Assembly (NCBI RefSeq): GCF_015594625.1
Contig: NZ_JADNRQ010000027.1
Coordinates: 1 to 36,201, forward strand
Length of the DNA stretch: 36,201 nt
Source of the DNA: Desulfallas sp. Bu1-1
GTDB lineage: Bacteria; Bacillota; Desulfotomaculia; Desulfotomaculales; Desulfallaceae
Direction of reading: 5' to 3'
Both the position numbers and the translations under genes were made by a program. The notes beneath the pieces are model-generated. The model searched no databases. It was not told where the DNA came from and saw nothing but the letters and a program-made list of their open reading frames with translations. This document shows, piece after piece, positions 8,634-17,031 of the stretch; within the stretch, counting starts at the first letter, position 1; each line of letters starts with the position of its first letter.

Positions 8634-10879
8634 TGTCTACTAACATGAATATAGTGGGAAAACCGGTTCCCCTGCGTGATGGTTATGAGAAAGTAACGGG
8701 TAAAGCTAAATTTGCTGCCGATGACGTGCGAAATAACATGTTGTATGCCAGAATACTAGGCAGTCCTTATCCACACGCTATTGTAAAAAAGATTGACGCC
8801 AGCAGGGCCCGCCTTTTGCCAGGCGTGCAGGCTGTAATAACCTGCCAGGATGTTCCCCGAATTCCTTTCTTTCCTGTTGAGACCAGGGAAATGCTGGCTT
8901 TGACGGATCATCCCCGGTGCCTTGGTGATGAGATTGCTGCTGTTGCGGCAGAAAGCGAGGAGTTAGCGGAAGAAGCTATTAAATTGATTGATGTTGAATA
9001 CGAAATTCTACCGGCTGTTTTTGATCCGGTTGAGGCTATGAAACCTGAAGCTCCAAAAATCTATCCCGAGGGAAACATCTCCGACCCCGAAGGTAAACCC
9101 ATGATACAGGAATGGGGTAATGTAGAGGAAGCATTTAAAAACAGTGCTGCTACAGCCGAGTATACTTTTACTACAGGAATCCATGTACACACAGCTATCG
9201 AACCCCGTTCATGCGTGGTTGAGTGGGATGGCAAAGAAATTACGGCCAGAGTTGCCACCCAATTCCCTCATCGTGTGCGGGAAGACCTGGCGAGGGTTAT
9301 GTCATTGCCATTAACCTGTGTTAATGTGATTTCTGATTATGTGGGAGGAGGTTTTGGCGGAAAAAAACAGGAACGCTACCCGATTATAGCGGCCTTACTG
9401 GCCAGGATAGCCCAAAAGCCTGTTAAATTGGAATATACCCGCGAGGACGAGCATATCATCGGGAGACGCCGGTATTCCTCGGTTATGCACGTTAAACTGG
9501 CCGCGGACGATAAGGGAAATTTAACCGCTATTGACTTTGAGGGTATATATGACGTAGGTGCCTATGGAAACTTTGTTGGCGGGTCGTTAGGTTTATTGCT
9601 GAGCCAATTTTATGCCTATAAATTTAAAAACGGGCGTTTTAAAGTCTATGATGTAAATACTAACCTGGTAACCGCACAGCCGTTTAGAGGAGTTCAGTTC
9701 CCGGCTTACCATTTTGCATTGGAACAATTAATGGATGAGCTGGCGAAGAAGTTAAACATAGATCCATTAACCTTCCGCATGCAAAATTCTTATAGAACCG
9801 GGGATGTTATGGAGCCATTCGGGGCCAGGCTTTCAACCTATCCGATTGAAGAATGCATTAAAGAAGCTGCTGCTGCCTTTGGCTGGAATGAAAAGTGGCA
9901 AGGCTGGAACAAACCTGTTGTCAATGGATCAAAAGTTAGGGGCATCGGTGTTGGTACCGGTATAGGCTGGTGCGACTGGGAGCGGGAAGCGACATCCGCC
10001 ATTGTTAAATTGCATAAAGATGGCACGGCGGCCCTGATTATAGGAACGCAAGACATAGGTACTAACAGTAAAACAACACTTTGTCAATTGGTTGCGGAAG
10101 AATTGGGCCTTTCCCTCGATGACGTTGTTATCGTAACAGGTAACACCAAAATCACACCTGACGATCATGGTTGTTGTGCCAGTAGAACTATTTATTGCGG
10201 TGGTGCTGCTGCTGTAGCCGCGGCCCGTCAGGTAAAGGAAAAAGTGTTGCATCTGGCTTCTTCCAGGTTGGGAACCGTACCTGAGAATCTTATCATGCAA
10301 AACAAAAAAGTGTTCGTTAAGGGATCACCTGAAAAATTTTTGGAATTAAGCAGCATTCTGCATACATCACAAACCGGGGAATGCAGCCTTGAGCCCAGTC
10401 CTACAGTCGCTCCATTCCATGCCAGCACATACGTGGGCGGGGCCATTACACATATTGTAGAAGTAGAAGTAGACATTGAAACCGGGGAAGTGAAAATCCT
10501 AAAGTATGTTGCAGCACATGATGTAGGCAGGGCCATTAATCCTGGCGTGGTGTTAAACCAGATCTATGGAGCCACTATTCAAGGAATTGGTTACGCTTTA
10601 AAGGAGCAAATGATTTTCGATAAAGAAAAACAGAAATATTTAAATCCCAATTATACTGACTATAAAATTTTAACAGCTATGGACGTACCCGAAATTATTC
10701 CAATTATTGTCGAAGCTGACGAACCCGGCGGGCCTTTCGGTGCCAAAGGAATTGGTGAACACGCGCTGAACTGCACCGCCGGAGCCATTGCGAACGCAAT
10801 TGCCAACGCTGTCGGGATCCGCTTCACAAAGCAACCAATCACCAGTGAGGATATCCTGGCTGCTCTAAGAAACAGTTGA
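8633..10879 (+). CDS. Molybdenum hydroxylase, molybdopterin large subunit (CoxL/XdhA-like)
   Basis: A 748-residue catalytic subunit. Mo-cofactor motifs are GGGFGGK (238-244), PFRGV (350-354, where most relatives have AFRGFG), TQDIGTNSKT in the second Mo domain, and GAKGIGE with the catalytic Glu at about 709. It hydroxylates an aromatic or aldehyde carbon using water. Its place directly after kinase-like and UbiD genes suggests it hydroxylates (or reductively dehydroxylates, as 4-hydroxybenzoyl-CoA reductase does) an intermediate of the same pathway. The substrate cannot be deduced from sequence. Confidence 0.93.
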   Translation: MSTNMNIVGKPVPLRDGYEKVTGKAKFAADDVRNNMLYARILGSPYPHAIVKKIDASRARLLPGVQAVITCQDVPRIPFFPVETREMLALTDHPRCLGDEIAAVAAESEELAEEAIKLIDVEYEILPAVFDPVEAMKPEAPKIYPEGNISDPEGKPMIQEWGNVEEAFKNSAATAEYTFTTGIHVHTAIEPRSCVVEWDGKEITARVATQFPHRVREDLARVMSLPLTCVNVISDYVGGGFGGKKQERYPIIAALLARIAQKPVKLEYTREDEHIIGRRRYSSVMHVKLAADDKGNLTAIDFEGIYDVGAYGNFVGGSLGLLLSQFYAYKFKNGRFKVYDVNTNLVTAQPFRGVQFPAYHFALEQLMDELAKKLNIDPLTFRMQNSYRTGDVMEPFGARLSTYPIEECIKEAAAAFGWNEKWQGWNKPVVNGSKVRGIGVGTGIGWCDWEREATSAIVKLHKDGTAALIIGTQDIGTNSKTTLCQLVAEELGLSLDDVVIVTGNTKITPDDHGCCASRTIYCGGAAAVAAARQVKEKVLHLASSRLGTVPENLIMQNKKVFVKGSPEKFLELSSILHTSQTGECSLEPSPTVAPFHASTYVGGAITHIVEVEVDIETGEVKILKYVAAHDVGRAINPGVVLNQIYGATIQGIGYALKEQMIFDKEKQKYLNPNYTDYKILTAMDVPEIIPIIVEADEPGGPFGAKGIGEHALNCTAGAIANAIANAVGIRFTKQPITSEDILAALRNS

Positions 10880-11181
10880 ATTGAAATTAGAGAAAATTTA
10901 AATTAAATAGAAAATTCGGGTAAGCCATTTTATAACAAGATATATTAATGCCATAATGAAAATGCTACAACGAATATGAATATTATCATTGATTTGTGTA
11001 GGTATATTGTTTAGTGGGAGCCCGCTTAGATATAAGATTGTTCATAATTATGTTTTCTAAGCGGGTCCACTGAATAATATCTAAATTGCTGATTTTTTTA
11101 ACTCTATGATTTTTTGTCGCCAGTAGAATCATTCATTTTCATGCCGATTGCTGTTTGCAAATTCCTTGAGGAGGAATACAT
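10880..11181. other. Spacer with a 10-bp stem-loop
   Basis: No gene is seen. CCCGCTTAGA (11021-11030) pairs exactly with TCTAAGCGGG (11056-11065) around a 25-base AT-rich loop, flanked by partly complementary GTGG and CCAC. A T run follows about 26 bases later. This may be a weak terminator or a processing site separating the Mo hydroxylase genes from ubiX. Confidence 0.45.
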
Positions 11182-11835
11182 TTGGAGAAGCAACGGATTA
11201 TAGTTGCGATGACCGGTGCTACCGGCGCAATTTATGGAATCAGGTTATTACAAGTATTACGTAATTGTTCAAATATTGAAATTCACCTCATAATAAGCAA
11301 CTGGGCAGAGAAAACTATTATTCTAGAAACAAACCATACCGTCAAGGAAGTTAGAGCATTGGCGGATTATACCCATGATTTAAATGACGTGGGTGCTTCT
11401 ATTTCCAGCGGTTCTTTTCAGACTGCCGGAATGGTTATTATTCCCTGCAGCATGAAAACATTAGCGGCCATTGCCCACGGTTTTGCCGAAAACCTGATCG
11501 TCCGGGCGGCTGACGTAATGCTAAAAGAGCGGAAAAAATTGATTTTAGTTCCCCGGGAAACGCCGCTTAGCGCCATCCACCTGGAAAACATGTTGGCCGT
11601 GACCCGTGCCGGGGCTTGCCTGATGCCGCCCATGCCGGCCTTCTATAATATCCCGGCCACCATCGACGATATCATTAATCACCTGGTTGGCCGAGTGATG
11701 GACCAGTTCGGACTGCCCCATAAACTTGTACGCCGGTGGGGTGAACTGGGTCTTACTGCCGTTCAGCAGGTAGAGGAAAAAACAGAAGCAACAGGAGGTA
11801 TGATGAATGCAGGAAAAAGGAATTATGTGGGCTAA
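11182..11835 (+). CDS. ubiX: UbiX family flavin prenyltransferase
   Basis: A 217-residue flavoprotein of the UbiX/Pad1 family, which prenylates FMN to give the cofactor of UbiD enzymes. Visible motifs are the N-terminal MTGATGAIYG (10-19), PCSMKTLAAIAHG (88-100), LIVRAADVMLKER, and PRETPLSAIHLENM (from 124). The start is TTG at 11182 preceded by GAGGAGG. Its product would serve the UbiD at 2636, the only UbiD in the window. The last 29 bases overlap the next gene in another frame. Confidence 0.92.
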   Translation: MEKQRIIVAMTGATGAIYGIRLLQVLRNCSNIEIHLIISNWAEKTIILETNHTVKEVRALADYTHDLNDVGASISSGSFQTAGMVIIPCSMKTLAAIAHGFAENLIVRAADVMLKERKKLILVPRETPLSAIHLENMLAVTRAGACLMPPMPAFYNIPATIDDIINHLVGRVMDQFGLPHKLVRRWGELGLTAVQQVEEKTEATGGMMNAGKRNYVG

Positions 11836-12403
11836 TCCATCAACAGCTGGAATTTTGGGATTATGTACTGTGGTTATTCCGCTTGCTGTATTAAATCTGG
11901 GCTGGATTGCACCGGAAGGGGCACCCCTATTAATTGCCTGGATTTTATTTGGGGGGTTGGTTCAGGTGATTTGTGGCATTATTGAGTTTAGGCGAGGGGG
12001 GGTATTATTTGCTACTCCACTTTTGGTTTTTGGCCTAATGCTGTGTATTACGCCGGCATTTGGCGAAATTATAAAAATATGGATTAAGGATTTGACAATT
12101 CCTTCCTCTGTGAGTGGTGTAGGCTTTTTAGTAGTTGCTGTTTATGTTATTGCTTTCTTTATTGCTGTAGGTTTAGTCAGTAGGTTCTTATTTATTCTCT
12201 TTGTCATTCTTGATGCTGGGCTCTGGCTTGTTGGTTTAGCAGATGTAGGTGTATTAGGTAAGGGGCCAGAAATGTTTGGATGGTATATGTACTTAATTTT
12301 CGCTTTGGGTATGCTTTACGTAGCCTGTGCTCTTTTCCTTAATGAATTGTTTGGCAAACAAATACTTCCTATAGGTACACCTTTGTTTAAAAATGGTGAC
12401 TAG
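11807..12403 (+). CDS. GPR1/FUN34/YaaH (AceTr) family membrane transporter
   Basis: A 198-residue integral membrane protein with about six hydrophobic segments. The N-terminal NPSTAGILGL segment and the VQVICGIIEFRRG sequence match the acetate/succinate channel family (SatP/YaaH type). AGGAGG at 11793-11798 supports ATG 11807; an in-frame ATG at 11825 is the alternative. It overlaps the end of ubiX, so it is likely translationally coupled and part of the same operon. It could export or import a small carboxylate such as acetate. Confidence 0.82.
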   Translation: MQEKGIMWANPSTAGILGLCTVVIPLAVLNLGWIAPEGAPLLIAWILFGGLVQVICGIIEFRRGGVLFATPLLVFGLMLCITPAFGEIIKIWIKDLTIPSSVSGVGFLVVAVYVIAFFIAVGLVSRFLFILFVILDAGLWLVGLADVGVLGKGPEMFGWYMYLIFALGMLYVACALFLNELFGKQILPIGTPLFKNGD

Positions 12404-12980
12404 GAGCATGGTCAAAATCTAATATTTTACGCGTGCCGCTAGTAACTGAGCTCACATATGTAGGCCGGCAACGGCAATGAAGTTCATGGTATATTGTGTA
12501 ACCCCGAAGAAGCCGTTACGGTCATTAATCCCATCGAAAGCCTTAGCCGGTCAGGTGAGGGCGGCGGAGGATAAGCGGACGATGAAATAGGCTTATCTTC
12601 ATGAAGGTACCGGGGGGCTTCCTGCAGAGAGGTAGACTTGATGAAGCAGGAAGCTTCCCCGTAAGAAAATAGGAGAAATCTGTGTTTTTTATAACGCAAG
12701 AGGCCATAGCTGCGTATGGACTCCTGAGCAAATAAGCTAACAGAGGACGCCTTCTTCCTTTAAAGGTTTGTAAAGGTTAATGTAGGTAAAATATTCAGAA
12801 AAAACAGAATAATATCAAATATATGACAAGCAAACCCGAGTTCGACATTGCATAGGTAAATAGGGCCCATTCAAATTTCTAAGTCCGGAGGAGGCTTTAA
12901 AGATACAGGTTGAAATAGCTCCACTAACATTGATCTAAAATTTTTTAGCAGCTGACCCTGGGTTCTACCCCATGCGGTTA
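12404..12980. mobile_element. Degraded IS200/IS605-type (tnpB 3' end) debris
   Basis: No intact gene. A short frame ending in MKQEASP and a stop (12641-12664) resembles the C-terminal tail common in TnpB proteins of IS200/IS605 elements. A nearby stem (about 12614-12625 with 12646-12660, GGGGCTTCCTGC against GCAGGAAGCTTCCCC) would fit a right-end hairpin. The frame between 12479 and 12570 is broken. The assignment is tentative; the rest of the segment (about 12700-12980) is unassigned. Confidence 0.35.
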
Positions 12981-13175
12981 TCGGCTTGGCTGTTACCAGG
13001 GATGGGATTCCAGTGCGTGCTGGGTTTGGCCGGGTAACACTGCCGATATATCTGTTGTTCAGGAAGTTAAAAACAACCTGATAGGCTGGAAGTTGGTGCG
13101 GGTGATTACCGTTCTTGACCGCGGCTATACATCAGAAGATAACCTCATATCCAGCGGGCCGCTAGCCGTTATTTT
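12981..13175 (+). pseudogene. Frameshifted fragment of an IS1634-family transposase
   Basis: Translation in two frames gives GLAVTRDGIPVR, then CWVWPGNTADISVVQEVKNN, then GWKLVRVITVLDRGYTSEDNL. This is the order of conserved segments in IS1634-type (IS4 superfamily) transposases, including the D of the catalytic triad in VLDRG. A frameshift lies near 13015, and both ends of the gene are missing. The last part runs in frame into the permease gene at 13207 and could be mistaken for its N-terminus. Confidence 0.75.
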
Positions 13176-13206
13176 TAATAATCAATTAAGAAAGGTGAGA
13201 AATCAA

Positions 13207-14574
13207 ATGAATAGTGAATTGATAAACGGCTTAAAAAAGCTGACAAGTACAGAATACCCAACCGATCATATTCCTATAGAAGAGAGATTGCCGGTCATAG
13301 TGCCAACAATCGCATGGCTCGGGTTTGCAATGTTTATGTTCACGTATTTAATTGGAGGTGTTGTTGGTATAAGCACTGGTTCTCTAGGACGAGGATTATT
13401 GGCAATATTTATTGGTAATATTTTTCTTGCAGTTTATTTGGGTTTACATGGTCAAATTGCTATTAGAACCGGGCTAACAAGCAATATGTTAGCAATGTAT
13501 AGCTTTGGTAGACGAGGTGCGGTAATTCCTGCCTTTAATTTTGGTGATATTGGTTGGTCAATTGTTATGGTAGCAATTTTCGCATGGGCTGTTTCGGGGA
13601 TTTGGGATATTGATGCCCGTGTGCTAGCTCTTGCATTTGGTTTATTGTTTCTTACTGGTACATTTATAGGTATTCGAGGTATATATTGGATATCGCTTTT
13701 TCAATTAATAATCATGGTTCTAATGGGGATTGTTGCATTATACACGGTGATAATGAAAACACCTGCAGGATTGGTAGGATTATTCACAAGCACCTTCCCG
13801 GAAAAGCAAAGCTTTGCAATGTCTGTAACTATGATAATTGGGTTGTTTGCAAATGGGGTTACGCGGGGCGGAGATCTGATTAGATGGGGTAGAAAGCCAT
13901 GGCATGCCTGGGTTGTAGGATTTGTAGCCTTTGGGTTGGGAGCCATGTTCTGCGCATTGTCAGGCGCGCTTATTTCTGCGGCAACCGGAATAACAGATAC
14001 ATTTGAAGCACTGAAAGTAATAGGGTTGGTCGGTTTGGGGTTGGTTCTGTTCTTTTGTTTATCCTGGACTACAACGGATGTCTCTGCATATCTTGCATCT
14101 CTGGCTTTTACTGCTTTGCCAAAAGCGGCTATTGAGCGAGATGTTAATAGACGAAATGTTGCAATCATAATAGCGGCAATTGTGATGCTAGGTGCAGCTG
14201 CTGGGTTGCACCGGTACATTGTTGATTGGCTCATCCTCATGGGAATTTATATGCCTGCAGTAGGAGGAGTGATAATTGCTGATTTTTATATAATGAATTT
14301 TACTAAATATCATTGGATGGAACAAGGTGTCTACGAGAAAAGAAGAATTAACGATGCGGAAGTGATAAAGTTTAAGTTTAATTGGGTGGTGATTCCGGCT
14401 ATTGTTTTGGGAACTATCGTTGGTTATTATACGACTTACGCTCATCCAACGGGTATTCCCCCAGTATATTCTATACTAACATCTATTGTGGTTTATACTG
14501 TAATCTCCTATGCCCGAGGCATATTTAGATTAAAGAAGAAAATTAATGAAAGGAGTGCAATACAAATTGATTAA
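13207..14574 (+). CDS. NCS1 family nucleobase/allantoin-type permease
   Basis: A 455-residue membrane protein with about twelve hydrophobic segments. IPIEERLPVIVPTIAWLGFAMFMF at the N-terminus, FNFGDIGWS, and the DLIRWGRK loop fit the NCS1 (cytosine/purine/uracil/allantoin permease) family, which imports nucleobase-like compounds with a cation. ATG 13207 is the true start: AAGGTGAG lies just upstream, and the 38 in-frame residues before it derive from transposase debris. A Mo-hydroxylase-rich region with a nucleobase permease suggests uptake of a purine or N-heterocycle. It overlaps the next small gene. Confidence 0.87.
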   Translation: MNSELINGLKKLTSTEYPTDHIPIEERLPVIVPTIAWLGFAMFMFTYLIGGVVGISTGSLGRGLLAIFIGNIFLAVYLGLHGQIAIRTGLTSNMLAMYSFGRRGAVIPAFNFGDIGWSIVMVAIFAWAVSGIWDIDARVLALAFGLLFLTGTFIGIRGIYWISLFQLIIMVLMGIVALYTVIMKTPAGLVGLFTSTFPEKQSFAMSVTMIIGLFANGVTRGGDLIRWGRKPWHAWVVGFVAFGLGAMFCALSGALISAATGITDTFEALKVIGLVGLGLVLFFCLSWTTTDVSAYLASLAFTALPKAAIERDVNRRNVAIIIAAIVMLGAAAGLHRYIVDWLILMGIYMPAVGGVIIADFYIMNFTKYHWMEQGVYEKRRINDAEVIKFKFNWVVIPAIVLGTIVGYYTTYAHPTGIPPVYSILTSIVVYTVISYARGIFRLKKKINERSAIQID

Positions 14575-14740
14575 GAATCTCATTGTGTTGATTGTACTTG
14601 TAGGTATAATTGCCGGTTTTTGGGGACTAATTGCTTCCCAAACTGATCGGAGATCCGTTCTAAAACTCGCGGGAGGATTTTTAGTGTACAGTGTAGTTGT
14701 ATATACCATCTATTATGGATTGGGTATTGCCGATTTTTAA
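14567..14740 (+). CDS. Small two-helix membrane protein following the NCS1 permease
   Basis: About 57 residues with two hydrophobic segments (NLIVLIVLVGIIAGFWGLIA and a second near the C-terminus) separated by a short charged loop containing QTDRRS. TTG 14567 is favoured because AAAGGAG lies at 14549-14555; ATG 14546 in the same frame is possible but precedes this RBS. The start overlaps the permease stop (TTGATTAA), implying coupled translation. I do not recognise the family; it may be an accessory subunit of the permease. Confidence 0.6.
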   Translation: MIKNLIVLIVLVGIIAGFWGLIASQTDRRSVLKLAGGFLVYSVVVYTIYYGLGIADF

Positions 14741-14812
14741 AGGATATGTAATTGATTTATTCTGGGATAAGGGGTTTATAGGCCGATTTCTAGAACATTT
14801 TTAAATAAATAT

Positions 14813-15108
14813 GCATATTCCGACGCAAAACGGCCACCTATTCCGATTTAATCCGTCCACCTATTCCGATTGAAATCGTCTACCGATTCCAATTCACTTA
14901 TCTTTTAAGGAGCGCTTCGGCCTCTTGGTGGAGCATGAATGGACCTATCGTCATAACAAGCGCCTGGCCCGGCTCTTGAAGCGGGCCAGGCTCCGCCTGC
15001 CGGCTTGCCTGGAGGATATCGACTACCAACAGCCGCGCGGCCTTGATTAAATTCGGAATGACTGGACGATTTAATTCGGAATTAGTGGACGAATTCATTG
15101 GAATACGC
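14813..15108. mobile_element. Internally deleted IS21-family element (~0.3 kb)
   Basis: The left side carries repeated units of the type CCACCTATTCCGATT (about 14834 and 14857) preceded by GCATATTCCGAC. The right side (about 15050-15108) carries the inverted equivalents, ending GGAATACGC. Aligning the left end with the reverse complement of the right end gives matching TATTCC and GTCCAC blocks over ~50 bases, as in the multi-repeat ends of IS21-type elements. Between them only a fragment of istB remains, so the element is non-autonomous. Confidence 0.7.
14901..15050 (+). pseudogene. istB: istB fragment (IS21 helper ATPase, N-terminal part)
   Basis: Translation gives ERFGLLVEHEWTYRHNKRL, then LKRARLRLPACLEDIDYQQPRGLD and a stop. 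This matches the N-terminal region of IstB-type ATP-binding proteins (the RLxxLLxxARLRxPACLEDIDY pattern). The frame enters from element-end sequence and stops at 15048-15050, so the Walker motifs are absent and the product would be non-functional. Confidence 0.75.
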
Positions 15109-15424
15109 ACGGCGACGACCTGTGGAGTTTGATCATATTGTCATGTTGCGCTCGCTTATTTTAATGGTTAACCAGAAGGTGTTTTGTTGATCGTTCGGTG
15201 GAACTGGGTTTGATACCCGACCCGCTTAATTTTGATCCTTTCCGGTGATGGTTCTTCTATTATATATAATAATGGGCAATTGGTGCTGGGTTTTTTTGAA
15301 GGAATTATAAAGGAATGAAAAATATAAATTTTCAGCAGGTATTTTCTTGTGACATGTCAAATATTATATATCATATATTACGCAAATAATAACGATAGGT
15401 TCATCGCTGTAGGCATGTCTTTCG
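15109..15424. other. Spacer with leader remnant and promoter-like AT block
   Basis: No intact gene. At about 15258-15298 a TATTATATATAATAAT block is followed by GTGCTGGGTTTTTTT, a remnant of the terminator seen in other leaders. From 15331 to 15380 the sequence parallels 29137-29190 (TCAGCAGG / TAAGCAGG, then ATGTCAAATATTATATAT), the region upstream of the DUF3311/symporter genes. A short frame at 15183-15240 (VDRSVELGLIPDPLNFDP) is unassigned. Confidence 0.55.
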
Positions 15425-15612
15425 CGTTTTATATCATTTGGATTTTAATCCCAGCGACCTGATTATTTTTGCCGATACATTTTTCTGGGCTATTTTAACT
15501 GTTCTGGGTAAAAACGTAATGAGTTATTTAAGCCCCGCTGGAGACTATTTCCTTTTCCATTGTGGTGGGGTTGCCTTTTCTGGTTTCGGGACGGGAACTT
15601 TACACTTTTGGA
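15425..15612 (+). pseudogene. Broken copy of the DMT/EamA transporter gene
   Basis: This stretch is nearly identical to 31482-31669, inside the intact EamA transporter gene at 31028. The shared translation includes DLIIFADTF and TVLGKNVMSYLSP. After that point single-base changes shift the frame (the intact gene has ETTSFSIVAGLPF where this copy has AGDYFLFHCGG). Both ends of the gene are missing. It lies immediately upstream of the DUF3870/yqeB operon. Confidence 0.88.
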
Positions 15613-15657
15613 TGCAATTACAGCGTAGTATCTTATTTTGACAATGATCGTATTAAA

Positions 15658-15687
15658 TTGACAGATAAAGAAATTAAATAATATAAT
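15658..15687 (+). promoter_or_regulatory. Predicted promoter of the DUF3870-yqeB-xdhC operon
   Basis: A perfect TTGACA (15658-15663) and a perfect TATAAT (15682-15687) are separated by 18 bases. The start codon of DUF3870 is 80 bases downstream. This is the best consensus sigma-A promoter seen in the window. Confidence 0.75.
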
Positions 15688-15766
15688 ACTCATAAATTAA
15701 GTTACTTTATGCAAGATAACAATCTTAAGTTAATTATATTGTTTGTGCTAAGTTGGGGGTGTCTTC

Positions 15767-16099
15767 ATGGGGTTGCAGCGTGGAAAAACTCATCTTTTTA
15801 GTGGACATGCCCAATTACCAAAAGGGATTCCTATGCAGGATCATATTCAAAGAACTACTGCTTTGCTGGAAATTGATATAGAAAGAGAAATTATTGTCAG
15901 AGCCTCATTTATGACTGTACTCCCTCATACCGGCGAATTTCTTTCTTCTATTGCCGAGGGCTATGACCTTAGCCGGGGTATCGAACCTCTAGTGCGGGAA
16001 ATGGAAGAGAGGGCTCATGTTGCTTCTATTCGTGCTTTTACAAAGGCAGTGGAAATTGCCTACCAAAAATATATGGATTATAAAAAAGCTTTACGTTAA
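15767..16099 (+). CDS. DUF3870 family protein
   Basis: A 110-residue protein matching DUF3870: a short strand with SGHAQLPKG near residue 12, then an AxLEIDIEREIIVRASFMTVL segment, EFLSSIAEGYDLSRGIEPLVREME, and a C-terminal AIRAFTKAVEIAYQKYMDYKK-like helix. The function is unknown; relatives occur beside Mo hydroxylase and amino-acid or purine catabolic genes. It leads an operon of Mo-hydroxylase accessory genes. A fragment of a second copy is at 35739-35777. Confidence 0.8.
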   Translation: MGLQRGKTHLFSGHAQLPKGIPMQDHIQRTTALLEIDIEREIIVRASFMTVLPHTGEFLSSIAEGYDLSRGIEPLVREMEERAHVASIRAFTKAVEIAYQKYMDYKKALR

Positions 16100-16172
16100 T
16101 ATTAATTTTTTTATGTCGTTATACATAATCAAGTACAACGTTAAATTAAATGTAGCAAGGGGGCGATTGTAT

Positions 16173-16982
16173 TTGAGTACGGATTGCGTATTGATCAAGG
16201 GGGCCGGAGACCTGGCCAGCGGAGTGGCCTACGTTTTTAAAAAGGAAGGATATCGTGTGTTGATGACCGAGATAGAGCGCCCGACCTGCGTGCGCAGGAC
16301 GGTATCCTTTGCTGAGGCTGTTTATGAAGGGAAAATATGTGTGCAGGGCATATGGGGGCGGCTGGCAAAAGACATGGATGAAATAACCACAATTATGGAT
16401 GGTGGAGACATTGCCGTGCTGGTAGACCCCCGGTGTGAAGTAATAGGAACACTTCGTCCATTCATTTATATAGACGCGACTATGGCTAAAAGGAATCTCG
16501 GGACTAAGATTGATGACGCAAAAATAGTAATTGCCCTTGGTCCGGGCTTTGAGGCCGGGAAGGATGCCCATGCCGTCATTGAAACCCAAAGGGGCCCCAA
16601 CCTGGGAGAACCTATTTTTAGCGGAATGGCCGCGCCGAATACCGGCATTCCGGGAAATGTCTTGGGTTATACCATTGAGCGGGTGCTCCGTGCGCCGGTG
16701 GATGGTATATTTGATGCTAAACTGAAAATTGGTGACCTGGTGGAAAGAGGGGAGACAGTGGCAGTTGTAAATGGCAGCCCCGTACAAGCGGCAATTACCG
16801 GTGTCGTGCGCGGGCTTTTGAGGAATGGACTTGGGGTTTATAAAGGCATGAAAGTCGGTGACATCCACCCCGCAAAAGACCGGGAAGTTTGCTTCACCAT
16901 TACCGATAAAGCAATGGCCATAGGCTATGGGGCATTAAAAGCGGTACGTGCTTTACAAGAGAAAAACCAGCTGTGTAGATAG
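16173..16982 (+). CDS. yqeB: Selenium-dependent molybdenum hydroxylase system protein YqeB (EF2563 family)
   Basis: A 269-residue protein of the YqeB/EF2563 family. Features are VLIKGAGDLASGVA near the start (a nucleotide-binding-like glycine loop), VLMTEIERPTCVRRTVSFAEAVYEG, VDPRC, IDATMAKRNLG, ALGPGFEAG, and a C-terminal part resembling a biotinyl-like fold (VLRAPVDGIFDAKLKIGDLVERGE). The family is linked by gene context to Mo hydroxylases carrying a labile selenium ligand. TTG 16173 is the start, preceded by AAGGGGG at 16157-16163; the frame is open upstream, but those residues are not family-like. Confidence 0.88.
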   Translation: MSTDCVLIKGAGDLASGVAYVFKKEGYRVLMTEIERPTCVRRTVSFAEAVYEGKICVQGIWGRLAKDMDEITTIMDGGDIAVLVDPRCEVIGTLRPFIYIDATMAKRNLGTKIDDAKIVIALGPGFEAGKDAHAVIETQRGPNLGEPIFSGMAAPNTGIPGNVLGYTIERVLRAPVDGIFDAKLKIGDLVERGETVAVVNGSPVQAAITGVVRGLLRNGLGVYKGMKVGDIHPAKDREVCFTITDKAMAIGYGALKAVRALQEKNQLCR

Positions 16983-17031
16983 CCCGGGTCACCAATTCAT
17001 TTAACGTTGAAATGAGGTGTGTTGCAATAAA

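Noticed and set aside
12484-12731. Open frames on the minus strand
   Set aside because: No RBS or family similarity, and they overlap transposon debris. The same applies to the many minus-strand frames opposite the Mo hydroxylase genes, which arise from the codon bias of the + strand genes.
12440-12760. Possible group II intron remnant
   Set aside because: No domain V or reverse transcriptase sequence was found; the short MKQEASP tail and hairpin fit an IS200/IS605 end better, though weakly.
15438-15641. A 67-codon open frame that could be called a small membrane protein
   Set aside because: It is a frameshifted piece of the DMT transporter gene at 31028 without its own RBS.
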